From the NCBI GenBank assembly GCA_035578905.1, contig JAQJVL010000030.1, positions 4,032,267 through 4,096,266 on the forward strand: a stretch of 64,000 nt of DNA, written 5' to 3'. Shown one piece after another: positions 11,626 to 24,545 of this stretch. How positions within the stretch are numbered: the first letter of the stretch is position 1; every line of letters begins with the position of its first letter. The DNA is from Stictocephala bisonia. Taxonomy: Eukaryota > Arthropoda > Insecta > Hemiptera > Membracidae. Below the pieces are notes generated by a model. That model was not told the DNA's origin. It searched no databases and saw only the letters and a list, made by a program, of their open reading frames with translations. The position numbers and the translations under genes were made by a program.

Positions 11626-12769
11626 AATGTTGTTACTATTCTTATTAGAATCGAACTGAGAACCATCTTTTGAAGCTGGGTTTAAACCAAGTACGCTACC
11701 GTCCAAATAATTTTATACAATGTTCCAATATTTCATATGCGCACAAAAACGATAGGTACTTTACGTCGTTGTAAATTACGTCTACTACATAAATTATGTA
11801 GACTTATGCTATATAGTCTATAACGACTGCAAACTATCTAAGCTGTAGGTCTATAATTTATGTGTCCTAAGTACGTAAATTGTGTAGTTATATGATTTTA
11901 TGTTAGAATATATTATTCTCATTATTCCCTTATGTTGCCTATGGATACAAAAAATTTAATTTTCATGCAACTTCCAGCTGGTGTCTTATAAAATTAACGA
12001 TCCAAATTAAAGAATTATTCTTCACATTTTGATTATTGTTAAATAAAAAGGAAACCCAAAGAAATTAAAAGCTATTTTACAATGTGTTTATAAATGTCCC
12101 CTTTTTATTATGAAATCCTTTCTGAAAGTCTGAAGTCACAAGGAGAAAGTTACTGCTTTCAACCCCAAACCAATAGGCAGTGACATTAATAAAATATTAA
12201 AACACCTATAAGCCCTATAACAACAAATATCCGAAATTGCAAATCCTCCGAGGAAAATCATATAAGTAATAGGCCATAACAAGAGCGGCCTGCGAAGGGC
12301 TGTTAAACCTTCAAGGGTGTCCTGCCGGGAGCCACCCCTGGTAAACGACCAATAAGTCGGATACACTTTAAAATATTTCAAACATATTTCAAAAAGCTTT
12401 TTATAGCGGCCAACTGTTACCTTCCGGCCTGGACAATATCAGCGAGCGAATTTATAGCAAGGTCTCAAGTGGGGTGCGAGCGAATTGACATGTTGACCGC
12501 CAGATATATTGATCCCGAGTAATAGGGCTGCGGAGCACATGTCCTGCCATCTGGAGCTAAGTAGCTTAGCGCACAATACTCTGGAGAAATCCCTCCAGCC
12601 AACATTTCTTCGACCAATTGATCAGTTCGGTCATCAGTGTCAGCTGTTTTATTGTTAGGTTGAGCACTGACAATATCTTATTCGTTAAGCGTTTTAGTTC
12701 GATTTGAAGATTTGTTTACACCTATTGAAATGAAAAAGAATTCAACTGGTAAACTATTTCATGACAAAG
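11626..12769. other. Upstream DNA with a balanced-composition block at about 12.2-12.65 kb
   Basis: About 12220-12640 is GC-richer than its surroundings. The minus-strand 81-codon frame at 12136-12381 has no recognisable motif. The block might be a cis-regulatory element of the Iroquois gene some 9.5 kb downstream. That is inference only. Confidence 0.3.
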
Positions 12770-13215
12770 GATGATATGACATGTGTAGTTCGACTTATGC
12801 TCAGACAGGGCCATTTTTTAATGACCCACTATCTAGGGAACTATTTTCCCTTAGTTCGTATTTTCCATTGGTACTATATAGCCTACGTGTATGGGTAGAT
12901 GGAAGGGTCAGTACCACTGTGCGTGCACGGGTGCCCACCCACCCACCCATAACATACGGTGGTATTGACTCACCTACCCACTCACACACGTACTGTGGTA
13001 CAGACCCACCCACCCACCCATACACGCACGGTAGTATTGACCCACCCACCCACTCATACACGTAGGGTGGTATTGACCACTCGCCCTCCCATACACGTAC
13101 AGTGGTAACGTACGTGTATCCAATGGAAATACACGATTCGCAGATGGTGCAGATTTACGTGGAATCGGTACCACGTGGTAATTGTATGATTTTGAGCTAA
13201 CTGACAGGCCTTTTA
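12770..13215 (-). repeat. Dispersed repeat family S copy containing a minisatellite
   Basis: The ends match the reverse complement of 39138-39510. At 12788-12840 there is AGTTCGACTTATGCTCAGACAGG-CCATTTTTTAATGACCCA-like sequence. At 13150-13205 there is a GTGCAGATTTACGTGGAATC block followed by a partner of the TTTTCCGCTAAGCACC segment. Between them, about 12925-13100, lie roughly five copies of a 35-37 bp unit with ACCCACCCAC, CATACACG and GGTGGTATTGAC. The open frames in both strands here are by-products of this repeat. Confidence 0.65.
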
Positions 13216-13282
13216 CTGGATTTTACTTCCCTTGACAACTTCCAACACGACCACCCATCACTCATTAGGTCTCTCTCTCATC

Positions 13283-15290
<2,008 letters not shown>

Positions 15291-18200
15291 CCTTTTTTCT
15301 CTGTGGAATAACGAAACTTCCGAAATCAACTCTGCTACTAAAATCGTCAAGACGTAACAACTGAAGTCAAACCAAATAAGTTACCATAATCTGTAGAAGG
15401 CTACTGTAGGCTATATGTTTAGATCTACCATCGATTTACCATGATTACGACCCCTTTTCGTCCCCATATCCTTTTCCTTCTCACTTCAAAAATCCCCACC
15501 CCTCGCCAGCCACCCTTCGCTCACCCCCTTTATTGGAAACACTGGTGTGGTGCGGTGCATTTCCCAGCGTGCTTTTAATAGAGTCACGGAGAATTTATTC
15601 TCGCACGCCTACTCAGCCTACGATTTGAGGCAGTAAAATGAGCTATATCTATTCTTATAAGGCAGGACCTTAAGGTAATTAAGTTGCTTATGTTCTATAA
15701 TTTTTCTTAAAAACGAAATAAACCTATTTTACTAGTTTTAAGATGATTTGGAAGTGGTTATTATGTTTTTTATGAATATTAACATAATATTTTAACAATT
15801 TAATTAGTCTATCAAATAAAATTTTAAAAAACTCAATATTGGTTAGTAGGCTCTAGTTTTGGCTGTACTGAATGATGGATTATGTATTATTAACGATACG
15901 CCAGATTGCGTGGACAGGTGGGTTTATTTTTAGCACACAGCAGAGGGAAGTTGGCCGAATCACCGCGAGAGTGAGCGCAACACCCGCGTCGCATCCAAAC
16001 GCTATCTGTGGAAAAATTAAAAAACTCCCCGTGCGCGCGACTCGTCTCTTCCACCCCAAACGCCCCCACCGACTGTTTTTATTGGGGACGTCCAGTTATT
16101 CAAAAGAAAGCGATAGCAAGAAGAAGGTGGCTGAGGTGCGCGCCTTGGCGGCAAGATGCAGATACTACGATTCCGCTCCCCTCACTCGCTCCACAGCGCT
16201 GATCCCAAGGTACACCCTCAAGAGTCATCTTTGTAGAGATGTGTTGCTTGTAAAGAAAGTTGTGGAGAGTTTGTGTATACCTTAGAGATAGTACAGTTAA
16301 ATTGATTAGGGCTACAACATTAATTAATTATTGTTGTTAACAATTAATTTTAAACCTAATTGAATTTTTCGTGTGGTAAACAGTTAATTTACTACTTAAT
16401 CGTCAATAAAACGTTTAACATAATTGTATTATTTGGAATAGTCTACTATTCTCTATTCAAAAAACATTGATTTTAATATTTTCAGAAAAGTGATAGGGCC
16501 TACAATGAGTGTTCGGTTACAGAACAGATGTTCTAGGAGAGAACATGATTTTCAAATTTAAAAACATTACTGCAAAAACATGTAAATTCGGCATAAAACA
16601 GCATTGTTATCAATGGATAGCTTTATTTTCTTGAAAAGATGATATAAGATTCACTAATGATTTATAAACAGGATTTAAGCTATAAATGTTCCCCCTTAAA
16701 AAGCTGTTATTCCATTAGCTAATTTAATATTTTAATCCCTTTAAACGTAATAAACATTTTAATTTACTTACTGTCCATAAACTATTTTAATTTCATTTAT
16801 GAATAAAAAGACTTATCAGACCTATTGTTTATAAATAGAAATTAATTTTTATTAGTTCCGTTTGAAAATGTGTTATTACGCCATACATTAAAGCGAAATG
16901 TTCTGTCTTTATAGGCCTATATCTAAAATAAATTTACTTTGTAATTAATTTAACAAAAACAAGTTTACTGAATTTATAGAATTTTTATTCTGATAGATCT
17001 TCATCGGTGAATTTTCAAATACTATATAACGGACTTTTAGGAACATTTGTTTATTAAATATAAATGTTATTAATTTATATTAATCAACGCCAAGTAGGTT
17101 ACGTGGAATACACAATATACAAGCTATTCTCTGGATAATAAAACAATACAATTTGAAAAGATTTAAAAAGAAAAAATCAACTACAGCAAAATAATTTGTA
17201 TTTAGCCTACAAACAAATACATCCTTTTTTATTTTTCTGGTTAGAATTTCTCAAACAGTCCTTATACGATACTTAGCATAAACGGTTTGCATAAAAATAA
17301 ATTTCCGGCGTGAATATTGCAACAATTTGCGAGCCTGCACAACAATGCCCACCCACGGGTATATAACAGGATCAGTCTGGGCCCTACTATACACCATAAA
17401 AACATTGACTGCACGTTTAGGCTCCATCAGAAAACTACTATCAGACCCAAAAATATAGAGTAGGCCTAGTAGATATTTTTATTAGAGATTTTGAGTCATT
17501 TGTAATTAATTCATAAAAGTGGAACACAAACATAAGATATATTATTTTTGCTACTTCAAATAAAATGGAAATCATGCTTGTTTTATAAATTTATAATTAC
17601 TTCTCTTAGGTCTATTATTTATCACATTAGTAGACGGTTTTCTAAAATAGCCAATAGTAATTTGCTAACGGAGTTGGCCTACTAAACACTTCTAGGAGAC
17701 ACTACTCTGTTCACTGTCCTTTTTTTACAAAAATGATAGTCTTTGTAACTTTAGGCTGTTGAATTTTTATTTAGCGTTTTACCTTCTTTACAAATTAAAT
17801 TTTACAAATGGTTTTATTAGGCTAATTATTGAGGTTAACCCTTCAACATTTTAAAAATATATATTGACAAATTATCAACCGTAGTAAATTTTGATATTGT
17901 AGGCTACGATAAGCCCTCAGTTCTAATATTTTCAGCAGATGACTAGGCCTACTGAAAGAGGGAGGAGAGTTGTGGTAAAAAATATTTCACCTGAGCAAGC
18001 CTAATAACGTCGCTGAATCAAATAAATCAATAATTAAATATAATATAAATAAATAAAATAAATGTTATAAAATAAAGTTGCTTGGTAGTCGACAAACCAA
18101 TTCGAAAATAAATTTCACATTTCAAGTTTAAATTTTACAATTAATTAGATTTATAAAAAGAAAATTATATCATAGTAGCTAGTTATAGATTATATTGGCG

Positions 18201-20639
18201 TAGTACAAAGCAAAAGATCCCGCCATGTGTTGACCTGTATGTGGTCCTATTCAAGTCACAGGCTAACAATTGATAAGGCTGAATATGCAACATTTTTCTG
18301 ACAGTGTAGGTTTCGGACGATATAGCCTACTTTAGACTTGTACGCGGTGATAAACTATAAATTCAAGTTGCCATAACAAATCGTATGATCACTTCCAAGT
18401 AATAAATAACATAGATTTTTCTGTTTTTAAAATTTGAATTTGTTTCAAGTATGGTTAGTCTTAGAAATGTGATTAAATAACATCAAAATGTCCTTAGTTA
18501 ACTATAAAACCTACAACCTATAAAATAAACTAGTTCCTCTTGAACTAATAAAACCTAACCTAACATAACTTACAGCCTAAAGGAAGTCGGGATTCTTAAA
18601 AAAAACCGTTACACGGCCTAAGTTATATTATAATTATTTCCTTATCACATCCTTATAAAATATTGTAGTTGAATTGAAGCCTTTAACAATTTTTAATTAT
18701 AACCGTAAACCTTAATTAGAGCCTATTATTAAGGGTAAATAATCTTTGTTATTATTTTTTAATTTAGGCCTACTTGATTGCACAAAACGTACCATATGGG
18801 TCTGTGCGGGGGTTTCTATGTAGGAATATCAAAGTAAAAATGTATATTAGGCTTCATAATAGTTGTTTAAAAAGTTTCATTCGGAGATTTTTTTAACCGT
18901 AGCTTACTGGGAAAAAATGAAATCTTTCTAAGTTACTGAATCAGATTACTGTATGAAGGTAGGCCTACTGATATTTGTAAATGGTACACTTTAATTAAAA
19001 ATGGTTTACTTCATCGTTTGAAAAAAAATAAGCACAACATTTAACACAAAAATTAAAAATCCAAACAGCTTACACTAAAAAAGGTAATCAATCTGTTATA
19101 TACAGTCTAAAAACATTGGCTATCAAGGGGTGATTTTTTTTAAATAACTTTTTTATGTAAAACAATCGTGAGCTAGTAAAATAATAATAAACAAACTCAA
19201 TGTAATACCCTGTAATAATAACTAGGCTACTCCTCAAATTATACTATTTTTGTCAATAATATAATTAGAATATAAAAATTAATTAACTAGGCTTCACGTT
19301 TTAAAAAATATTAGTCTAGGTCTAAATATTATTTTTAACCTAAATTAAATTTTAGTAGTAAGCTTACACATTTTGACATTTTATTAACTTAGCCTATATA
19401 ATTATAAATATTAATTTCGCAAGGTAGCCTGAAGTCGTTTTGTGAAATTTAGACATTGACTGTGGACATTCGACTAAAGGACGAAGGACTATTGAATTAA
19501 ACGAATGGGCTCAACCATTACATTGATTTCATCAAGACGTCAAGAACTAGCATCATAGGTTGGCTACATAGGCTATAGCTTAAATAACCTATTATTCGAT
19601 GACATTCATTTTAATAATTGGTGATCTTAGGCCTAACACAATATAAGCTTAATTAAATGTAAGATAGTAAAACAATAGCCTATAAGATGTAATTGTTAAA
19701 GTGCTAGGCCTACTGTATAATGCTTTTAAAATTATTTTAACATTTGCAGTTATTTTAGAAATTTACTACTTAATGAAATTTAAAATTAATTTGGGGCCTA
19801 CACTAAGTAGACTAGAATTTCATGTTTCATGTAGATTTTTATAGCAATTATTTTTATTTCAGATAGCCTATGAATAATATTTTACTAACCCTATAATAAA
19901 ACATTATTAGGCAAACAAGGGACAAATATGAAACCGCTTTTAATGATGATCTTGTTTTCGTGTAGCCTAAATTAAAAATACACTTCACATAGAGTTTTTA
20001 TTTATAAAAGTATAGTTGGTTAGTTATAAACAGTGATATATTTGATTTATGAATCTACTGATTACAGATAGAGAACAAAACTAATAAAATAAAAAATAAA
20101 CTAGAAAAGCTAAATGAGAAAATGAGTAAATTGTACACCTAGCCCTAAGTGTATCTTTGGGCCATTAAAAAATTAATGGGAACTTTTTAAACTTTAAGAA
20201 ACACATAAAATGGAAGAAAAAAACAGAACAACAATTAAGTGTTACATAACTTGATAACAAAAGTAAATTCACTTTTGCATTCTTTTATTGTCTATAGTTG
20301 GCCTATTTCCATAAAATTTATTGAACAAAAATTAGGAAATTGAATTTATTAGTGAAAATAAGATTGGTCATCACGAAAGATAGACTATAGGCTATTATTT
20401 TAAAATAAATTGTAAATTATTACGAAACACAAGTTATAGAAATAATGTGTTTTCGAGAGTTTCCTTTTAGAGCTGCGTGATTCGAAATAAAATTGTAGCC
20501 TAGTTTAAAGGAATTTAGGAACATGAAAACAAGAACTAACTAATAGAAGAAAATATTAATTAATTTTATTTATAGAGTTTCGGCCTAAGTAAAAGTATTT
20601 TTTAAGAACTTTAAAAGAGTAAGCAGGCTTATAAACTGT
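15291..20639. other. Upstream flank of the Iroquois gene, AT-rich with one GC block at about 15.9-16.3 kb
   Basis: The 15870-16290 block is GC- and CpG-richer than its flanks. It has a 137-codon + strand open frame with no recognisable domain, so I read it as a possible cis-regulatory or non-coding exon region. From 16.3 kb to 20.6 kb the DNA is AT-rich and unusually dense in GGCCTA and TAGCCTA/TAGGCTA words. No gene, tRNA or clear transposon was recognised. Confidence 0.4.
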
Positions 20640-21956
20640 AGATCGAGTGTGTTACCACCGATTGTCAGCAGGCTTTATAAAGTGAAAAGTTCACAAGAAT
20701 AAGTGAAAGGTGTAAGACAAGCGACAAGCGACGATCTTGTCGTACAAGCCAGTAAGGGTGTGTAGTAGGAAGGTGTGTTGATTGAACGGGTAGTGTAACC
20801 GATAGGGTAGTGGATACCCTGATAAACTTGTAAACACCGAGAGTGGTGCCGTGGCGTGGCGTAGCGTAGCGGCAAGCGGGTGAACTAACGTGCATTATAC
20901 CTACGTAGCCGTAGTGCGGTTACAAGTGATTAATATGCGTGTACAGGTCAGCCCGAGACGCCATTGATTCGTTGTAGGGGCCGGGGAGGGCATGTAGAAC
21001 AAGAGGGATCTATCATCGCCGGAGACAGAATGACAGGATTGGAGGGCATCAGGCCGGGTGGGCGGGGCGAGATAGCATCGACGAACCTATCAGGGCGCCG
21101 CGCGACCCACAGAAAAAAGAGAAGCGAAAGAGGGGAAAAAGTGAGGAGACAGAGCGGGAGGTTTTTCAATCCTGTGGCGGGGGGAGGTGGGGAGCGCGCT
21201 CAGACACTTGTGTAGCTTGTCGTAGTTTGTGTGCATTTTGTTGTGGAGACCACCCTCCGCGCGTTCTCTGTTCACAATCGATGACTCGTCTTCCTCAGTA
21301 GCCTACGCTTACAACAACCGCACTTCTCTACACTCTACAGTTCCTGCTACCGTGCTCTGCCACGTCACTTCAAGTACTAGCTGTACTTGGCTTCACTTCA
21401 TACTGCTACTTCACAGACAACCTACTTCACAGGAGTCACTGTGGAACAACTCAGTTTGAGAAGAGGACCCGAAGGCGAAGAGATGTAACGTAGCAACGTG
21501 TAACCTCAGCATCAACCTTTTGGTTACCGCAAAAACCACAACAGACTGGACAAGAACAAAATAGGAGGGGCAGTTTCTGTTGGTGGAGGGGCGGCAGAGG
21601 GGAAGTTACCGGTGGTGGGGAGCGTAGACAAACTGACGAACAAGACTATACTCACACAAACAGAGACTCTCCTCCCCGAAAAATATCTTTTTTCGGCGTT
21701 GCTTTTCGGATTGTGTTATCAGAGTGCCCCCTCCCGGCCTGGCGGTGCGCCGCTACTCCTCGATCCGCCGTTCCCCGTCTCACTCCCCCAGTGCGAACGC
21801 GGCCACCGGAGAAAAAATCGGATCGTACAGAACTTTGGACATTATATTTCATTCGGCGAGTGTTAGTGTGGGTGTTGGTGGGGGTGTGTCAGTGTCTCAC
21901 CATGCGTGCCGCTCTCGTGCCACGTGGACCCCGATAAGACAGACTCAGTGACCGCC

Positions 21957-21974
21957 ATGAGTGATAAGCAGTGA
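21957..21974 (+). CDS. Upstream ORF, 5 codons, strong start context
   Basis: ATG at 21957 lies in ACCGCCATGA, a near-ideal context, and encodes only MSDKQ before TGA. If the transcription start lies upstream, ribosomes should often initiate here. That would limit translation from the main start 70 bases further on. Confidence 0.35.
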   Translation: MSDKQ

Positions 21975-21992
21975 TAAGGATATACAGTTATT

Positions 21993-22022
21993 ATGTTGAC
22001 AAGTCACCAGACTAGGCTGTGA
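21993..22022 (+). CDS. Upstream ORF, 9 codons
   Basis: It reads MLTSHQTRL and stops at 22020-22022. It is in the same frame as the proposed main start at 22044 but cannot extend into it because of the TGA. Start context TTATTATGT is weak (T at -3). Confidence 0.3.
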   Translation: MLTSHQTRL

Positions 22023-22036
22023 GGACTGGCCGGTCC

Positions 22037-22042
22037 ATGTAA
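22037..22042 (+). CDS. Start-stop uORF (ATGTAA) one base before the main ATG
   Basis: The sequence TCCATGTAAGATGTCC contains ATG followed directly by TAA, then G, then the proposed main ATG at 22044. Start-stop elements of this kind are known to stall ribosomes and damp downstream translation. The same bases contain GTAAGA (22039-22044), a good splice-donor sequence. Confidence 0.4.
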   Translation: M

Positions 22043-22043
22043 G

Positions 22044-22082
22044 ATGTCCACCTTTCCGCACAGGGGATCGCCAAATAATCAG
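22044..22082 (+). CDS. mirr: Proposed first coding exon of the Iroquois (mirror-like) gene
   Basis: ATG at 22044 opens a 13-codon reading, MSTFPHRGSPNNQ, ending CAG|GT at 22082/22083 in phase 0. It would join without a frame change to the exon at 63337, which also starts in phase 0, giving NNQ-TSAPASSPPRP. The start has A at -3. Supporting points are the Ser/Pro-rich character continuing across the junction, the CpG-rich leader immediately upstream, and the lack of another convincing start close to the second exon. Weak points are the non-consensus donor (GTCAGA) and a better donor-like GTAAGA at 22039 that would exclude this ATG. No domain is encoded here. The true N-terminus could differ. 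Confidence 0.5.
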
Positions 22083-24389
22083 GTCAGATAGTTTTTAGGT
22101 TATGTTTACATAGTCCCTAGTGCAAATAACTAGACCTGTTTGGGTGAATTAAAAAATATTCTTGGTCAGAAATCTGAAAGTTATTAACTTTTATCTAATG
22201 CCTTTTATCGATTAAAACAAAAAGGAACAGTCGAAACAACAAAAAGACGATTAAAGTAAGAATGCTTAACGAATCTCCATAAAAATGTTGATCAAATGAA
22301 AATCTAATTTAGTTTTAAATAGCTGTCAGTACAAAAAAATACACTGTCAACAACTTAAAGTCCAAAACTAAATATTAGTAAATTAAGTTTATCTTATAAT
22401 CCTGACCCGTAATTAGACAAAATTATTTAAGCAAAATAAAAAATATAGGCTAATCCGGCCGTGTTTTCCTAAATTTGTTGAATTACGTAAATCGAATCCA
22501 ATTTCAAAACTATTTTTATGTCAATTTAGTGTTAACAAATAGAATTTTACAACTCAACAAATCAAAACCTCTATAGGCCTAGGCTGTGAGTAACAAATAT
22601 AGTCTAAGTTATACCTAAACGATTGTACAAAAATACTGTTTTTAGTTTTTATCAGATAGCCTATTCAGTAGTAGGCCTATATTTTTTTTCAAAATAAAAC
22701 TACTTATTTTTATAGTACTACTTATTTAGAGAGATAAAGGGCTAGTAGTTATTCTATACTTCTTACAAAACTTGATATAATAGACTAAGGATTTTCAGAT
22801 CCACCCTAAAAATTTAGACAAGATAACTTATTCATTAAAATAATATTTCCAACAAGAATTTGGCCAGTATTAATTCAACGTACAATCTAACTTATGTTAA
22901 AACAATATCATATCTATTGAAAATAAACGATGCCAATTAACAAACCTCGAATGACAACCCCTTTAAATAATAAATCCAGTGGCTGATTTAGTAGACAGTC
23001 TTAGTGAAATGTGTTCTTGCACAACCCAAGTAGGTGGAAATATAACAAGTATATAACAAAGCAATCGCAAAGTTGTTGAACAATCTGGTTTTAACTGATT
23101 CAGTTACCATACAAAGGCTCCCTTAGCAACAAACACTCAAAACACGATGTCCTTAGGGTCTTTAGTTAGCCCTTCAAATAGCACTTCAACTCCCTTTTGC
23201 CTCAGGGTCAACTAGCGTTGCCTAGGCTAAAATGACATTTGATCATCATTTCAGACACAACTTTGTAGACCTAGAAAGAATACATAAAAAGAGTCTGGTA
23301 TTTTAGTTAGATCAAGCAATTAGACATATTTAAATTTAGGTCTGAAGCTTAAAAAATTAAACTTCCGAATCAGCATTGGAAGAGTTGAAGTTGAACCCAA
23401 GTATGTAATACTATTCGCACAATAAGAAATATTTAAGTTCAAATTGTGAAGGACAATAAACAAAGGCCATGATAAAAAACCTATAGGCCTATTAATTAAT
23501 ATACAAGCTACAGGTACTTAGGCCTATAGAATTAGGAGCCGAATAGGTCTAGCTATTTAAGAAAGAACACAAAGAGTTGTTTTCCTTTTATTAGTATTAT
23601 TTGTTGGACATTGTATATACATTTAATATGTATATACATCAAATTAATATAATGAACCACGCTATATGAATATATTGTATGGTGAAGTTGGTTCAAAATT
23701 TCTTAGAATAATCGTTCAAACCCGACTCACTGATGTTTTCTTATATATATTATGATAGATAGGATATACCTATGTTATAATTACTTAAAACAGCAAAAAT
23801 AAATAAATAAAAATTCGGAGAATTAAACGAATATATAAGTAATAATAATAAATGATTATACTAGTTCTAAATATAGCCTACACTTAAATACCAGCCTCTT
23901 TAATGTGAGAAGGGCGCAAAATATTGCTCAAACTAATTTAAATTATGTTTTTAATTATGTTCAATTAGAATAATAATCTAAACATATTCCTTTGATAAGT
24001 TAAAAAATACATAGTCACAATCTACGTATTTTAATAGCTTATTAATTTATAACTGGGCAGATTTCTAAAACCAAAATATAACCAAACAAAAGCAAAATAG
24101 GCTACTTCACAGAGGGAAAATAGTTTATCTAGTTAAACTTAATATTGTCAAGTAACAAAGTTAAATTAATACATCAATATTACATATCATTTATGTTGTA
24201 TCACACCCACTAAATACTTCTAACTGAAGTAAACAAAGAAATATTAGTTCCAATTGCAGCCTTGTTAACACTCGAGTCCAACTTACTACGGACAATCTAT
24301 AGCACATAAGCCTACGTGGGGCGGGCCCCTCACTCGAGGTGGCAGCTGTTTCCAATTCTCTACAATAGACTGTTTTATTATAATTTACA
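22083..24389. other. Intron 1, 5' part
   Basis: AT-rich intron DNA dense in GGCCTA-type words. A slightly richer stretch at 23090-23230 could be regulatory. No gene or transposon was recognised. Confidence 0.45.
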
Positions 24390-24545
24390 TTTTTCACCAC
24401 CAGTCCCTTGATACCGAGACGGCACTGGTTCATCCGTCGGTGGACGAGCTGTAGTGGTGGCTTTTGGCTTTTGGCCAGCTCGGCCCGTCAGGTGGTCAGT
24501 CCGACTCACCTCCGTATTTCAATTTCGAGACCCCGGTCTGTCCCT
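24390..24545 (+). repeat. Diverged dispersed repeat family S fragment (tentative)
   Basis: The stretch beginning CCCTTGATACCGAGACGGCA, with a following CGTCGGTGGA and later AGGTGGTCAGTC and CTCCGTATTTC, resembles 39225-39340 in order (CTCTTGATACCGACATGGCA, CATCGGTGAG, AGGTGGTAGTC, GTCCGTATCTT). Divergence is high. The surrounding block 24290-24630 is GC-richer than the intron average. Confidence 0.4.

Larger units (their letters stand above)
20640..22043 (+). promoter_or_regulatory. mirr: Probable promoter and 5' UTR of the Iroquois gene
   Basis: A 1.4-kb block with balanced to high GC and many CpG dinucleotides in an AT-rich region, ending at the proposed start codon. It is rich in stops in the coding frame and the many short open frames on both strands show no protein motif, which suits a long UTR or core promoter rather than coding sequence. 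Several Inr-like TCAGT elements are present (near 21296, 21451 and 21944), but I cannot choose one and saw no convincing TATA box. Purine-rich runs (21110-21200) and AAC/CTAC-rich runs (21300-21450) are typical of insect developmental-gene leaders. Confidence 0.5.

Noticed and set aside
15872..16285. 137-codon + strand open frame as a gene
   Set aside because: It lies in a CpG-rich block with overlapping frames, has no recognisable motif and no good splice or initiation context, so chance is more likely.
20964..21951. Several 60-84 codon frames on both strands in the leader block
   Set aside because: Overlapping, motif-less frames on both strands of GC-rich DNA; 5' UTR/promoter explains them better.
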